64,000 nucleotides of DNA from Paenibacillus sp. JJ-100 (GTDB taxonomy: Bacteria > Bacillota > Bacilli > Paenibacillales > Paenibacillaceae). The position numbers were made by a program, and so were the translations under genes. Shown here in pieces: positions 54,225 through 62,683 of this stretch; within the stretch, counting starts at the first letter, position 1, and each line of letters begins with the position of its first letter. Location of the stretch: positions 1,113,777 through 1,177,776 of the forward strand of contig NZ_CAOJCM010000002.1 in the NCBI RefSeq assembly GCF_948329825.1, written 5' to 3'. Below the pieces are notes generated by a model that saw only the letters and a list, made by a program, of their open reading frames with translations, was not told the origin of the DNA and made no database searches.

Positions 54225-55013
54225 TTAAGGAGTCAGTTTTAGAATGGTCACAGTGGTATTCAGATTGTTATGCAACTGTGCAGGAGTTGCATTCGCATTA
54301 ACCAACTGGATCGTCGTCGGAACCGTTGTGACTGTAATAATAACTTCAGCAGATATCGGTCCTCCTCCATCACCAGTGAAAGGCACAGGTGTTATGGGCG
54401 TCCCATTTACCGTGAGGTTGAAATCTGCATTGCCCTGATTATGAATGGTAAAAGTGATCAAGTAACTTCCTGTTTCATTGATTGTTATCGTCGAGGATGG
54501 CGGTACGAAAGTGAATGCACCTCCAACATTAGCCAGAACCCCGGTTAAAGTTATTGCTGAGTTGCCAGGTACTGTGTCTGTGCCTGTGCCAGGATCTGCT
54601 CGGAAAACACTCAGAAAATCGGAGATTCCAGCCCCAGCTGGACCGGCTGGTCCTGTTGCTCCTGGTGCACCCGCTGGGCCAACAGGGCCTGCTGGGCCTA
54701 CCGGGCCTATTGGTCCTGCAGGACCCACTGCTCCGACCGCGCCCGCTGGACCCACTGGTCCTTGTGGACCTGGAATCCCTTGAGCGCCGGTCTCCCCTTT
54801 TGGACCTACCGGTCCTACTGGCCCTGGAATCCCTTGAGCACCTGTCGCCCCTTTTGGACCTATCGGTCCTACTGGTCCAGGTATCCCTTGAACGCCTTGC
54901 GGTGCATTAACAACAACTTTAGGTTTAACCTTTACCACCTTAACCTTAACAGCACAATGCAAGCCTTTTTTAAATTTACGTCTACAAATGCGTTTTCCAT
55001 GATGATTTAACAA
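54225..55013 (-). CDS. Collagen-like surface/spore protein (GXY repeats, BclA-like end)
   Basis: A 262-residue protein. A basic N-terminal segment (residues 1-38, [18 protein letters not shown]) is followed by about 33 Gly-X-Y triplets (about 40-135, rich in [19 protein letters not shown]-type blocks) and a 125-residue C-terminal beta domain ([16 protein letters not shown] to [10 protein letters not shown]) resembling the C1q/TNF-like trimerisation domain of BclA-type proteins. Such proteins form filaments on spores or cell surfaces. The start is TTG at 55013, 8 bases after GGAGG; the other collagen-like gene in this window uses the same arrangement. There is no Sec signal. Confidence 0.88.
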   Translation of the reverse strand: MLNHHGKRICRRKFKKGLHCAVKVKVVKVKPKVVVNAPQGVQGIPGPVGPIGPKGATGAQGIPGPVGPVGPKGETGAQGIPGPQGPVGPAGAVGAVGPAGPIGPVGPAGPVGPAGAPGATGPAGPAGAGISDFLSVFRADPGTGTDTVPGNSAITLTGVLANVGGAFTFVPPSSTITINETGSYLITFTIHNQGNADFNLTVNGTPITPVPFTGDGGGPISAEVIITVTTVPTTIQLVNANATPAQLHNNLNTTVTILKLTP

Positions 55014-55120
55014 TGAACTCACCTCCGTGATATTTCTCCACATACTATGTGTATTAATCACGAGGGGCATAGACTATTAACTATAAATCAGAAAATTATA
55101 GTGCCCAATATGACAAAAAC

Positions 55121-55158
55121 GGTCTATGCATCCAGTCTATAACATGAATGCATAGACC
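55121..55158. repeat. Perfect 11-bp inverted repeat upstream of the collagen-like gene
   Basis: GGTCTATGCAT (55121-55131) and ATGCATAGACC (55148-55158) flank a 16-base loop. The arms contain the ATAGAC/GTCTAT core that also occurs in CATAGACTAT at 55068-55077 and 54201-54210. Confidence 0.7.
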
Positions 55159-55256
55159 AATTTTCAATATAAAATGCAGATAAAATAATCAAAAAAGTAG
55201 GTTCACATTCTTTATAACGGGACAAGCATAACAGTGTAGACATGGTTACTTCACCA

Positions 55257-55720
55257 CTAAAAAAAGCCGTTCGAACACACGAGATAACTCGAGGTTAGAC
55301 AGGCTTTTGTTATACTTTTCCCTCGCACAAGGTTCTTCTTCTTCATTAACAATAGGGCTTTGCTCTTCTCATAGAAGCGGGCATTATGAGAAGATACACC
55401 CGCCATATCGGAAGCAGCAGGTTCCAGCTCCGAATATGCCTGGAATGTTGGTACGCACTCGCTGATCAACGGAAACTCCGTAATCTTCCCCCTCCAGCCC
55501 CCACTGAACAAGATTGCCAAAATCACGATCATAGCCATGACTGACGACGACTTTATCTACTTCAACTTGTGTGATCTCTCCAGTCTCTATGTGGGAGAGT
55601 TCCACTTTGTCACCTGTACCGCATAATCGAGAAATGCTGTATGGTGTCATGATGTTGGCTTGAGCTCTCATCTGTGCAACAGGCGACTCGTGTCCGGTAA
55701 ATTCATGACGGATCCTATCG
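55257..55720 (-). pseudogene. Truncated ferredoxin-NADP reductase-like flavoprotein gene
   Basis: The minus strand reads DRIRHEFTGHESPVAQMRAQ and NIMTPYSISRLCGTGDK, then VVVSHGYDRDFGNLVQWGLE and RTNIPGIFGAG, which is the C-terminal half of a TrxR-like ferredoxin/flavodoxin-NADP+ reductase (YumC type). Right after GAG, where the FAD-binding D should follow, the frame breaks and about 35 residues are missing; the tail VSSHNARFYEKSKAL appears in another frame. The N-terminal FAD/NAD part is absent and the remaining piece is fused to the end of the siderophore binding-protein pseudogene, pointing to a deletion near 55715. Confidence 0.8.
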
Positions 55721-56682
55721 GACCAACACCGGATACAAATTCACTTGTCTTCAGCGGGAAGACATGATTATTCTTCACAGCCTCCAGATTCTCCCACACC
55801 TGGCTTGCTTTCAGATCTTTCATAGATTTCTTCGTGTCATAACCTACCAGGGTTCTGTCTTCCAGGAAAATATAGTCTGGATTCATCTCCGGCAAGAATT
55901 CCAGGGAGAACTGGCTGAACCAATCTGTAGAATCTTTGATGGCTTCCGGACTATTCAGACCCAGCGTATCATAGAAAAAGACACTGCTGCTTCCTCCTTT
56001 TGGACCCATGAAACGGTAACGATTGTGCTCTACCCAGAGGATCAATACGGTTATGTCTTCAAGAGCTGCTGCAATTTTCTCTTTCGCTTGTGTGGCTTTC
56101 TCGTCGAATTCAGCCAGTACTTCGGCAGTTTCCCCGGTCTTGTCGAATATAACACCCAGCTTCGGCATAGCACGCTTCATTTCACTGTTGGCATCCGGTG
56201 CCACCGTTGGCGCAATTTTGGATAACTCGTCATATACCCTGCTCCATACCCTCACCTGCTGTAAGGATCATATCCGGTGACAATGCAAGCAACTGCTCAT
56301 AGTTATATTGATATTGCTCTACTTCTATAATCTGGACTACGTGTTCTTTCAAATATTCAGGATGGTATTCCGCCTCGACTTCCGGAGTTAACAAAACAAT
56401 GTCTGGTGTTACACCGATCTCAATCAAATACTCGGCATAGATCGAATCGAACACAACAAGGTTTTGAGGATGGGTAGGAACCGTCACCTCTCCAAACTGA
56501 TCCTTTACCACTTTAGTCACACTGGCATTCGCTGTTTCTTCCGTTGTATCCGTTGTTCCCTCCGTCTGAGCCCCTGCTGTTCCTGCTCTAACACTTTCTT
56601 CCTTGGTTCCGCCTGAACATGCCGCCAGCAAGATACTAATTGCTAATAGCATGATGCCCAAACCTTTAAATCTTCGTGACAT
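55668..56682 (-). pseudogene. Frameshifted iron-siderophore binding lipoprotein
   Basis: The first part (56682-56230) has a lipoprotein signal with lipobox LLAAC, a Thr/Glu-rich tether and lobe 1 of a class III binding protein (VTVPTHPQNLVVFD, YEQLLALSPDMILT). After GEGMEQ an extra G in a GGG run near 56238 ends the frame; the next frame continues exactly with VYDELSKIAPTV and the second lobe (WFSQFSLEFLPEMNPDYIFLE, WENLEAVKNNHVFPL). The C-terminal end has been replaced by reductase sequence. A near-consensus Fur box precedes it. It is a dead paralogue of the intact siderophore binding-protein gene at 24991-25992. Confidence 0.85.
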
Positions 56683-56707
56683 GATATACTTCGCCCTTGT
56701 ATTTGTT

Positions 56708-56726
56708 GATAATGATAATTATTATC
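56708..56726. promoter_or_regulatory. Fur box upstream of the dead siderophore genes
   Basis: GATAATGATAATTATTATC matches the 19-bp Fur consensus GATAATGATAATCATTATC at 18 positions, 26 bases upstream of the pseudogene's ATG. Confidence 0.9.
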
Positions 56727-56773
56727 AAATAAGAAGTGTCGCTTCCATAGCATATCGTGCGCATTCAATTGGA

Positions 56774-57377
56774 TTATTGTGCTCTACTATGAACAAGTTC
56801 CGTAAGATTACGAATGATCTGATTGAGAATCAGAGTATGTCCCGTCATTCCATGACCGTCCACCCAGAGATGGGTATCAACGTAATACACCCGATTGTTT
56901 TTTACAGCCTTCAGATCGTTCCATTGTGGATTCTCCAATAGCTTTCTCATATTCTCTTCAGCACTGAAGTGCTGCATGATCCGTTTCTCCAAAAAAAGTT
57001 AATCTGGATTGGCCTGTGCCAGCAGGTCAAGTGAACATGGATTAAACCAGGCTGTGCATGATTGCAGCACTTGCGGGAGTGCTAATCCAAGCTGTTCATA
57101 TATTAGTCGAGATACTCCGTCTGAATGCCTCCCCCAGGTAACGATAACCAAATGCTTCTACCCTCAGCAGCATGACTGTGGAAGCGGATTGTATGAGGTG
57201 TTGCAACTGTTGCTGTGCTACGCTGACCTCTTGTTTCATCAGCTGATGCAGTCTATGGGCCTCTTCTTCTTTGAGGAACCAGGCTGCCAAAGTTGTCCTC
57301 CTTATCTTACGACAAGGAGTCTTTCTCTTGAAGATGTTTTGATTTGTCTCACGTTTCGGGGTCAGTTCCTTCAGCAT
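56774..57377 (-). pseudogene. Remnant of an AraC-type regulator fused to a siderophore-binding domain
   Basis: Pieces in two frames: EEEAHRLHQLMKQEVSVAQQ and ASTVMLLRVEAFGYRYLGE, frame break near 57110, then GVSRLIYEQLGLALPQVL, FNPCSLDLLAQANPD, an in-frame TAA at about 57000, and NPQWNDLKAVKNNRVYYVDT to HTLILNQIIRNLTE. This is the periplasmic-binding-protein-like half of Btr-type regulators, in which an AraC DNA-binding part is joined to a cytoplasmic siderophore-binding domain. The AraC part is missing. It lies just upstream of the Fur box and binding-protein pseudogene it would have regulated. Confidence 0.75.
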
Positions 57378-57520
57378 TTTAAAATAGATCCTTTTTTTCC
57401 TTTATTTTGACCTTATTTGACTTTCTTACTTTTTCTAATCTCATGCCGAATGAAAGGATTCTGATACAGCGATGTTGTTAGTAGAGATGTAACCACAGCA
57501 GAATAACTAAACTACGATTC

Positions 57521-58324
57521 TCAACAAAAAAAGGCTTTCAACTCAGATCCTATAAGTTTGGCATTTAGTTTTTTCGTATGCCCGAGCCCTTTCTTACTTC
57601 GTAGCTCTGCATTTGGGAGTATTCTTGCAAGTGCCTGTGCCCCGTTGCGTAGTGCAGAAGGACTTTCGACGCCCTCCAAAACGAGAGATGGTTGGGAAAC
57701 CCCTTTTCCCAGATGAGCGGGTAAAGCCCTGCCAGACATATAACCTTGCATCAGTCGAGCATCGTACGGAAGCGTATGGGCAACAGACATAAGATTAGCC
57801 CACACGCCAGGCATAAGACGCATCATGGATACGATGAAGGCAGGAGCACCCATGCCTTGCGTCATAAAGTATTTGATGGCTTCTGCCCGTTTTCCTTCTG
57901 CGATTAATCGAGTCACCTGATCCAGAAAATCCGCAGGTGGTATACGATCAGACGCTTTTACGATGAAAGGAGGCTCATGCAGAGCTAATTTGGTGATATT
58001 AGCACCATTCTCCGCAGCTTTCATGGCCAGAACCGCCCCGGATGATAGCCCCCATACGTACGCTTTCCCTCCGGCTTCTTCAATAAGGGCCTCTAGATCC
58101 TGAATTTCTCTCTCTATGGAGTACTGTTCTCCGTCTCCGCTGTCCCCTCTGCCACGCCGATCGTAATTATATACCGTGAACTGATCGGACAATTCCTTGG
58201 CCAACTGAATCTGACCAGGGAATTTGCGGTAGCTGAAAGCTCCTGCCACGAGAATCAGCGCTGGTCCTTGCCCCATTTTGTCATATGCAATTTTGGTCCC
58301 ATCTCTGGAAATGATCATATTCAT
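57521..58324 (-). CDS. Alpha/beta hydrolase
   Basis: A 267-residue alpha/beta hydrolase with DGTKIAYDKMGQGPALILVAG at the oxyanion side, YDRRGRGDSGDGEQYSIE, the nucleophile elbow VWGLSSGAVLAM (Ser about 95) and a C-terminal GLGHTKKLNAKLI with the likely catalytic His. The acid is less clear: VLEGVESPSALR has Glu where related proteins show Asp. It belongs to a group common in soil bacteria with esterase or unknown activity. A group of accessory genes (DUF1801, ECF42) follows upstream on the same strand but each has its own signals. Confidence 0.82.
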   Translation of the reverse strand: MNMIISRDGTKIAYDKMGQGPALILVAGAFSYRKFPGQIQLAKELSDQFTVYNYDRRGRGDSGDGEQYSIEREIQDLEALIEEAGGKAYVWGLSSGAVLAMKAAENGANITKLALHEPPFIVKASDRIPPADFLDQVTRLIAEGKRAEAIKYFMTQGMGAPAFIVSMMRLMPGVWANLMSVAHTLPYDARLMQGYMSGRALPAHLGKGVSQPSLVLEGVESPSALRNGAQALARILPNAELRSKKGLGHTKKLNAKLIGSELKAFFC

Positions 58325-58469
58325 GTTAAATCTCCTTTAACATTAAAATTTGAGGTTATGCCAACATGCAATTTTTGGCGTCAATACTTACACGACGAAC
58401 AAGATTTATCGAAATCGACATCATTAAAAACTTTTTTATCTCCCCTGTTCCGTTGCTATCCACAACAAT

Positions 58470-58499
58470 GAAAAAGCCGCCAATCCAGTTGGCAGCTCT
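58470..58499 (-). terminator. Terminator of the DUF1801 gene
   Basis: On the minus strand AGCTGCCAA-CTGGA-TTGGCGGCT is followed by TTTTTC, 10 bases after the stop codon. Confidence 0.85.
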
Positions 58500-58508
58500 G
58501 TAAATGTT

Positions 58509-58850
58509 TTATTTCAACGTCGAAGCAGCCTGACTCAACAAGGAAGTTAATAATTCCTTGCTCCATTCTTGTTCCTGACGCAATTTCATTGTTTTTCGTT
58601 CCGCTGGTCCATCGAAACCTTCAGGGTATGTCAGTGCTGTGGCATTAAAAATGGTGAAACTCACTGCATCCTTCGAAGTGGATATGTCGGCAGCATATTT
58701 CCCGTTTTTCAGAAAATGGGGCTTCTTATATTGTATCCGCTCCTGCGCATCAGGAATGACGGAATGTACAAGTTCCCGTAGTTCGTTACATACCTGGCTT
58801 TGCCACGGTTCTTTCAATGATTCGATGTATTCTGTAACTTCATGGTTCAT
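58509..58850 (-). CDS. DUF1801 (YdhG/YjbR-like) domain protein
   Basis: A 113-residue protein starting at ATG 58850 with AAAGGAG 8 bases upstream. VTEYIESLKEPWQSQVCNELRELVH, IPDAQERIQYKKPHF and DISTSKDAVSFTIF are the typical elements of DUF1801, a small fold related to frataxin-like and iron-chaperone-annotated YdhG proteins. Function is not established. It follows the ECF42 sigma gene by 39 bases on the same strand and could be part of that operon or its target. Confidence 0.82.
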   Translation of the reverse strand: MNHEVTEYIESLKEPWQSQVCNELRELVHSVIPDAQERIQYKKPHFLKNGKYAADISTSKDAVSFTIFNATALTYPEGFDGPAERKTMKLRQEQEWSKELLTSLLSQAASTLK

Positions 58851-58889
58851 CGTGATATTCTCCTTTGTAGACACGTTAATGTTGTTCAA

Positions 58890-60185
58890 TTACAGGCCCA
58901 ATTGATTTTTCAACTCGGGTCCGTGAAATGTCCGTTTGCATCTTGCAGCCCGTTTAAGCAACAACACCCGTTCCTGATCATTTTGTGTAATTGAGGCTGC
59001 GTATTGATATGCCTGATAAGCCTCGTTGTTTCGTCCGAGCTTTTCAAGGAAATCCCCTTTCACGCTGGGCAACAAGTGATACTCTTGCATCGCCTTTATC
59101 GTTTCCAATTGCTCTACAATCTGGAGGCCATATTCCACACCGAACGCCATAGCGATAGCTACCGCCCTGTTTAACTCAACGACCGGCGAGGGAAGAACCC
59201 TAGACAACGCTTCATACAACGGGGCAATCTTAATCCAGTCGGTGTCCTCAGCAGTGCGGGCCTCTGCATGGCATGCAGAAATGGAAGCCTGCAACGTATA
59301 AGGACCAAATGGGAGACCGAAAGATTTCGCACGTTCAAGCGCTGTCATCCCTCGACGAATTAATAGATGGTCCCATAATCCACGATTTTGGTCCTGCAAA
59401 AGGATCGGCTCACCTGAGGAATGAACTCGGGTTCTAAAACGGGATGATTGGAGTTCCATTAATGCGACCAATCCATGTATCTCCGGTTCCTCCTTTGTAA
59501 GCTCTTCCAAGATTCGCCCCATCCTCAGCGCTTCTTGACATAATAGCGGACGTATCCAGGAAGTACCCGTAGTTGCGGTATATCCTTCATTGAATAAAAG
59601 ATAGATCACTTCCATTACGGTTTCGAGGCGTTCCTTGAGTTCGCTTCCTTCCGGGATCTGAAACTCTGCTCTGGCATCGCGCAATGTCCGTTTTGCACGC
59701 ACAATCCGTTGGGCGATGGTCGGTTCGGCAGCCAACAAGGCGCGAGCAATCTCATCTGTCGTCAATCCGCAGAGTAAACGAAGCGTTAACGAGAGGCGAG
59801 CTTCTCGAGATAATATCGGATGACACGTCATGAAGATCAACCGGAGAAGATCATCCCCTACTGCTCCGTCCGATGCACCACTCCACTCTGGTTGTTCATC
59901 AAACATATCGAAGCTGCGGCCAACCTCCTCATATTTTTGCTGTTGTACCTTGGTTCTTCGCATCATGTCGATGGCACGTCTTTTGGCTGATGCCATCAGC
60001 CAAGCACCGGGATTATCGGGAATGCCTATTTCTGGCCACTTTTGAAGCGCAGTGAGCATCACGTCTTGGGCAAGATCTTCAGCGAGCCCGATATCTCGCA
60101 CCATTCGGGTTAATACCGCAATGATCATCGGTGATTCCATTCGCCAGATTGCATCGACTTTGCGATAGACATGACTATCCATCAT
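58890..60185 (-). CDS. ECF42-type RNA polymerase sigma factor with C-terminal helical extension
   Basis: A 431-residue ECF sigma factor. Region 2 (about 10-85) includes DIGLAEDLAQDVMLTALQKWP and NPGAWLMASAKRRAIDMMRR; region 4 (about 115-175) includes LTLRLLCGLTTDEIARALL and ERAKRTL-like IVRAKRTLRDARAEF. The large extension (about 185-431), with MEVIYLLFNEGYTAT, LDRGLWDHLLI-like NRGLWDHLLIRRGM and VVELNRAVAIAMA, is the tetratricopeptide-like domain that defines the ECF42 group. In that group the adjacent gene encodes a DGPF/YCII protein instead of an anti-sigma factor, and the extension is needed for activity. The start overlaps the YCII remnant by 4 bases. Confidence 0.92.
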   Translation of the reverse strand: MMDSHVYRKVDAIWRMESPMIIAVLTRMVRDIGLAEDLAQDVMLTALQKWPEIGIPDNPGAWLMASAKRRAIDMMRRTKVQQQKYEEVGRSFDMFDEQPEWSGASDGAVGDDLLRLIFMTCHPILSREARLSLTLRLLCGLTTDEIARALLAAEPTIAQRIVRAKRTLRDARAEFQIPEGSELKERLETVMEVIYLLFNEGYTATTGTSWIRPLLCQEALRMGRILEELTKEEPEIHGLVALMELQSSRFRTRVHSSGEPILLQDQNRGLWDHLLIRRGMTALERAKSFGLPFGPYTLQASISACHAEARTAEDTDWIKIAPLYEALSRVLPSPVVELNRAVAIAMAFGVEYGLQIVEQLETIKAMQEYHLLPSVKGDFLEKLGRNNEAYQAYQYAASITQNDQERVLLLKRAARCKRTFHGPELKNQLGL

Positions 60186-60373
60186 GGTTGATTTCGTTGT
60201 TTCAATTCTTCACTCAGTGCTTTGTGGGCAGCTAGCATCTTGACATCATCCGTCAGTTCAGTTCCTTCGAATACCTGCCTTAACTCAATCTGTCCCTCTC
60301 CCCAACGTTCGGGGCTGGGTGGGTTCCCAGCCTCAGAATCCTCTGTTGCTTTGACAATCATCATAAACTTCAT
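60182..60373 (-). CDS. YCII/DGPF-family protein with internal in-frame deletion
   Basis: A 63-residue frame that begins like ECF42-associated YCII proteins (MKFMMIVKATEDSEAGNPP) and ends like them (GQIELRQVFEGTELTDD, then a helical tail), but lacks the 70-80 residues normally between, including the DGPF motif and the catalytic-type His/Asp region. The join falls at about residue 22 and keeps the frame. It remains translationally coupled to the sigma gene (ATGA overlap). It may be non-functional yet preserved as a translational leader, or a minimal variant; the fold could not form as in YciI. Confidence 0.8.
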   Translation of the reverse strand: MKFMMIVKATEDSEAGNPPSPERWGEGQIELRQVFEGTELTDDVKMLAAHKALSEELKQRNQP

Positions 60374-61289
60374 AGGTTCATCTCCTCCTCTTTATAGATG
60401 CGGTATGATTCATTTTCTCAGCCTCTCAACATGACGACGAATGCCAAACATCAAAATCGACAAACAAAATTGAATATTTCAAAAAAAATTGATAGCCTGC
60501 TCCAGGACAAGCATTAGACACCAGGATTTACTTGAATAATTCTTCAAACAAGTCCTTTTCACCTCTATGCTTTGTAGTCACATTGCTAGGGCTAATATCA
60601 AATCGACCCCTTTACGATTGAGCGCTCGTAAGTATAGATCAACGTCTAATCGGAAATGACAAAAAGTTCTTGTCCTCAGCTTGGGATAAGAACTTGGTTT
60701 CTTAAAATAAAGAAAAGCTGCTATAATAGCGCCTTTCGTTGGTATTCCTTATTGTCGTGTATTCAGTAATAGTAAATATCTGTACCTAACCTTCAGCACT
60801 ACCAAAAGATAATTGTCTGCAGGTAACCTCTATGCGACCCATTGCAGGTCGGTTACGCAGCAGTTAGTTCACCAAAGTAATGTCGATTTTTTTCTAAGCG
60901 TAACAAAACCGTTGCTGACGTAAGAATGAAAATAACAGCGTTACATCAAAGGGGGAAGTCCCTTGCTTTTTAAAAGCAGACTGCTCCCTGCTGGACGAAA
61001 TTAATGTTGCAGTTCACTGAGATAAGCAGTTGATTATTGGGATTAGTTTAAAACAGTTATCAAAGAAGAGATGTCCCCCTATCTCTTGCCTATCCGTCTG
61101 GCGCATACGGCCGCCGGACGGATAGTGCCTGATTCCTTTTCCTTGCTCATTCCACAATTTTCGGCCCTGTTCGCCTGTCGGCGGTGAGTACAATGTCCCC
61201 GTAACAAATAATTGTACCGCAGAAATATCGAGCGCGGCCTCTATTTGATATTGGCAGTATTTATTGAAAAACACTGCGTTTCTTTCCCT
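60374..61289. other. 916-base region without recognisable genes
   Basis: No convincing frame on either strand; an 86-codon minus frame at 61014-61274 lacks a ribosome binding site and family resemblance. Two hairpins stand out: AAGTTCTT/AAGAACTT at 60664-60695, terminator-like with GGTTTCTT after it, and a very stable one at 61090-61125. The ECF42 promoter should lie near 60400-60480. The rest looks like eroded DNA. Confidence 0.45.
61090..61125. other. Strong isolated hairpin
   Basis: CTATCCGTC-T-GGCG pairs with CGCC-G-GACGGATAG (one T-G pair) around an 8-base loop, 14 pairs in all, with no T run. Its purpose is unknown. Confidence 0.6.
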
Positions 61290-62264
61290 CTATGCAATCT
61301 TCGTAATAACAAGGTGCGCGGAAACTGGTCTAGTTCCTCCAGCTAATGGAGTGATCGTCAGTGCCGCGGCATTGCCAGCAGGATTTCGCACTGTGAGTAC
61401 TGAATTAATGACCGTTGTTTGCACAAGAGCCATTCCTACTATTTGAGAAGTACCTGTTGCACGCCCGACCACCGTATAAGCCAGGTCAGCGCCGTTGAGT
61501 GTTAAAATGAGTTGACCCGGTTCGTTTACACCTACCTGAAACAAAACCTGATAAGTGCCAATTGTAGCCAAGTTAAAAGAACTCGCATTTATACGGGTAA
61601 TTGCAGTCCCACTGATTGGACCATCTTGTGGAAAGCTTACGTCCGTGTCGGGAGCGACAGTTGCTGCATTATCAGGAGGCATTAAGGCAAAAAAATCTGC
61701 AAAGCCCAATACTCCACCTGCCGGCCCTGCGGGGCCCGCTGGTCCTGTTGCTCCTGCTGGTCCTGTTAGTCCTGCTGGTCCTGCTGGTCCCGCCAATCCA
61801 GCTGCGCCAATTGCTCCAGCAATCCCCGCAAGTCCCTGGGGTCCAAGTGCTCCTGCAAGTCCTTCGGGACCAAGTGCACCTATCGCTCCTGCAATCCCAG
61901 CAAGTCCTTGGGGTCCAAGTGCTCCTGCAAGCCCTTCGGGACCAAGTGCGCCTATCGCTCCTGCAATCCCGGCAAGTCCTTGGGGTCCAAGTGCGCCTGC
62001 AAGTCCTTCGGGACCAAGTGCGCCTATCGCTCCTGCAATCCCGGCAAGTCCTCGGGGTCCAAGTGCGCCTGCAAGTCCTTGAGGTCCAGCTTCTGCAATT
62101 GCTCCCGCAAGCCCTTGAAGTAATTGCTGACCTGTAGGTGGGGGACATGGTACCCGCACTATTTTTTTAATAACTATAGGACGTCGTTTCTTTTTTTTCC
62201 CTTTTGGATGGCAAACAATTGTGGTTTTCTTTTTGCACGATTTTTTTTTATCTGGACAACTCAA
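61290..62264 (-). CDS. Collagen-like surface/spore protein with 24-residue repeats
   Basis: A 324-residue protein. N-terminus Lys/Cys-rich (SCPDKKKSCKKKTTIV, then KKKKRRPIVIKK), then about 48 Gly-X-Y triplets (about 50-195), then a 137-residue C-terminal C1q/TNF-like domain (LGFADFFALMPPDNAA to RPVSAHLVITKIA) of the BclA type. Much of the collagen region is a tandem 72-bp repeat encoding GLAGALGPQGLAGIAGAI plus GALGPE, unusually poor in Pro. The start is TTG 62264, 8 bases after GGGAGG, the same design as the other collagen-like gene in this window. Role: probably a surface filament; no Sec signal. Confidence 0.88.
   Translation of the reverse strand: MSCPDKKKSCKKKTTIVCHPKGKKKKRRPIVIKKIVRVPCPPPTGQQLLQGLAGAIAEAGPQGLAGALGPRGLAGIAGAIGALGPEGLAGALGPQGLAGIAGAIGALGPEGLAGALGPQGLAGIAGAIGALGPEGLAGALGPQGLAGIAGAIGAAGLAGPAGPAGLTGPAGATGPAGPAGPAGGVLGFADFFALMPPDNAATVAPDTDVSFPQDGPISGTAITRINASSFNLATIGTYQVLFQVGVNEPGQLILTLNGADLAYTVVGRATGTSQIVGMALVQTTVINSVLTVRNPAGNAAALTITPLAGGTRPVSAHLVITKIA
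61803..62093 (-). repeat. 72-bp tandem repeat within the collagen-like gene
   Basis: The GGGGTCC landmark recurs at 61838, 61910, 61982 and 62054 on the plus strand, exactly 72 bases apart, with few substitutions between copies. The unit is a multiple of three, so copy-number change alters protein length and keeps the frame. Confidence 0.9.
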
Positions 62265-62683
62265 CAACGACACCTCCCTATATAGATGGTTCAGTGTACG
62301 TGAGTTGTATATTTTAGGCATGGACGAATAGCCGGTTATTCGCTAGACTAAAAACCATTTTTAGAATATTGGGTGTTTGGTAGGGTGATGTTATACCACA
62401 ATCCACCGCACGACTTCATCACTTGAAGCATGATGTTAACAGCCAACTTGTTTAAGAATGAATCACCATAAGGAAAATCAGAGCCCATAAAGTTTTCTCT
62501 GGAACTTCTTTTACAGCCAAATGAGTCCCTTAATAGCCCGTTGGCTTCTTTAATGATCGAACATTTCGCTTCAACTGTGAACACTTAAGTTAACCATTCA
62601 CTTGGGTGGGATTTGATCGTCACTAATGTGCTATTCTGGATAGGACTAGATAGTGTAGCGAAACTAGAGGAGGCAAGATATCG
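62265..62683. other. Spacer between divergent collagen-like and membrane-protein genes
   Basis: A 419-base region. A 78-codon minus-strand frame (62348-62584, starting GTG) contains KEANGLLRDSFGCKRSS and NKLAVNIMLQVMKSCGG; it has no ribosome binding site and I cannot place it, though a gene relic is possible. GAGGAGG lies just ahead of the 62684 start. Confidence 0.35.

Noticed and set aside
54478-54910. Plus-strand Pro/Gly/Ala-rich frames opposite the first collagen-like gene
   Set aside because: They are the antisense shadow of the GXY repeat and have no start signals.
61014-61274. 86-codon minus-strand frame in the gene desert
   Set aside because: No ribosome binding site, no recognisable family, and it contains the strong hairpin.
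61555-62148. Long frames on both strands across the collagen repeat region
   Set aside because: Periodic GC-rich repeat DNA leaves all frames open; only the minus-strand Gly-X-Y frame has N- and C-terminal domains and a ribosome binding site.
62348-62584. 78-codon minus-strand frame, considered as a transposase fragment
   Set aside because: I could not match any transposase motif (no DDE context, no inverted repeats nearby), so I left it as an unassigned stretch.
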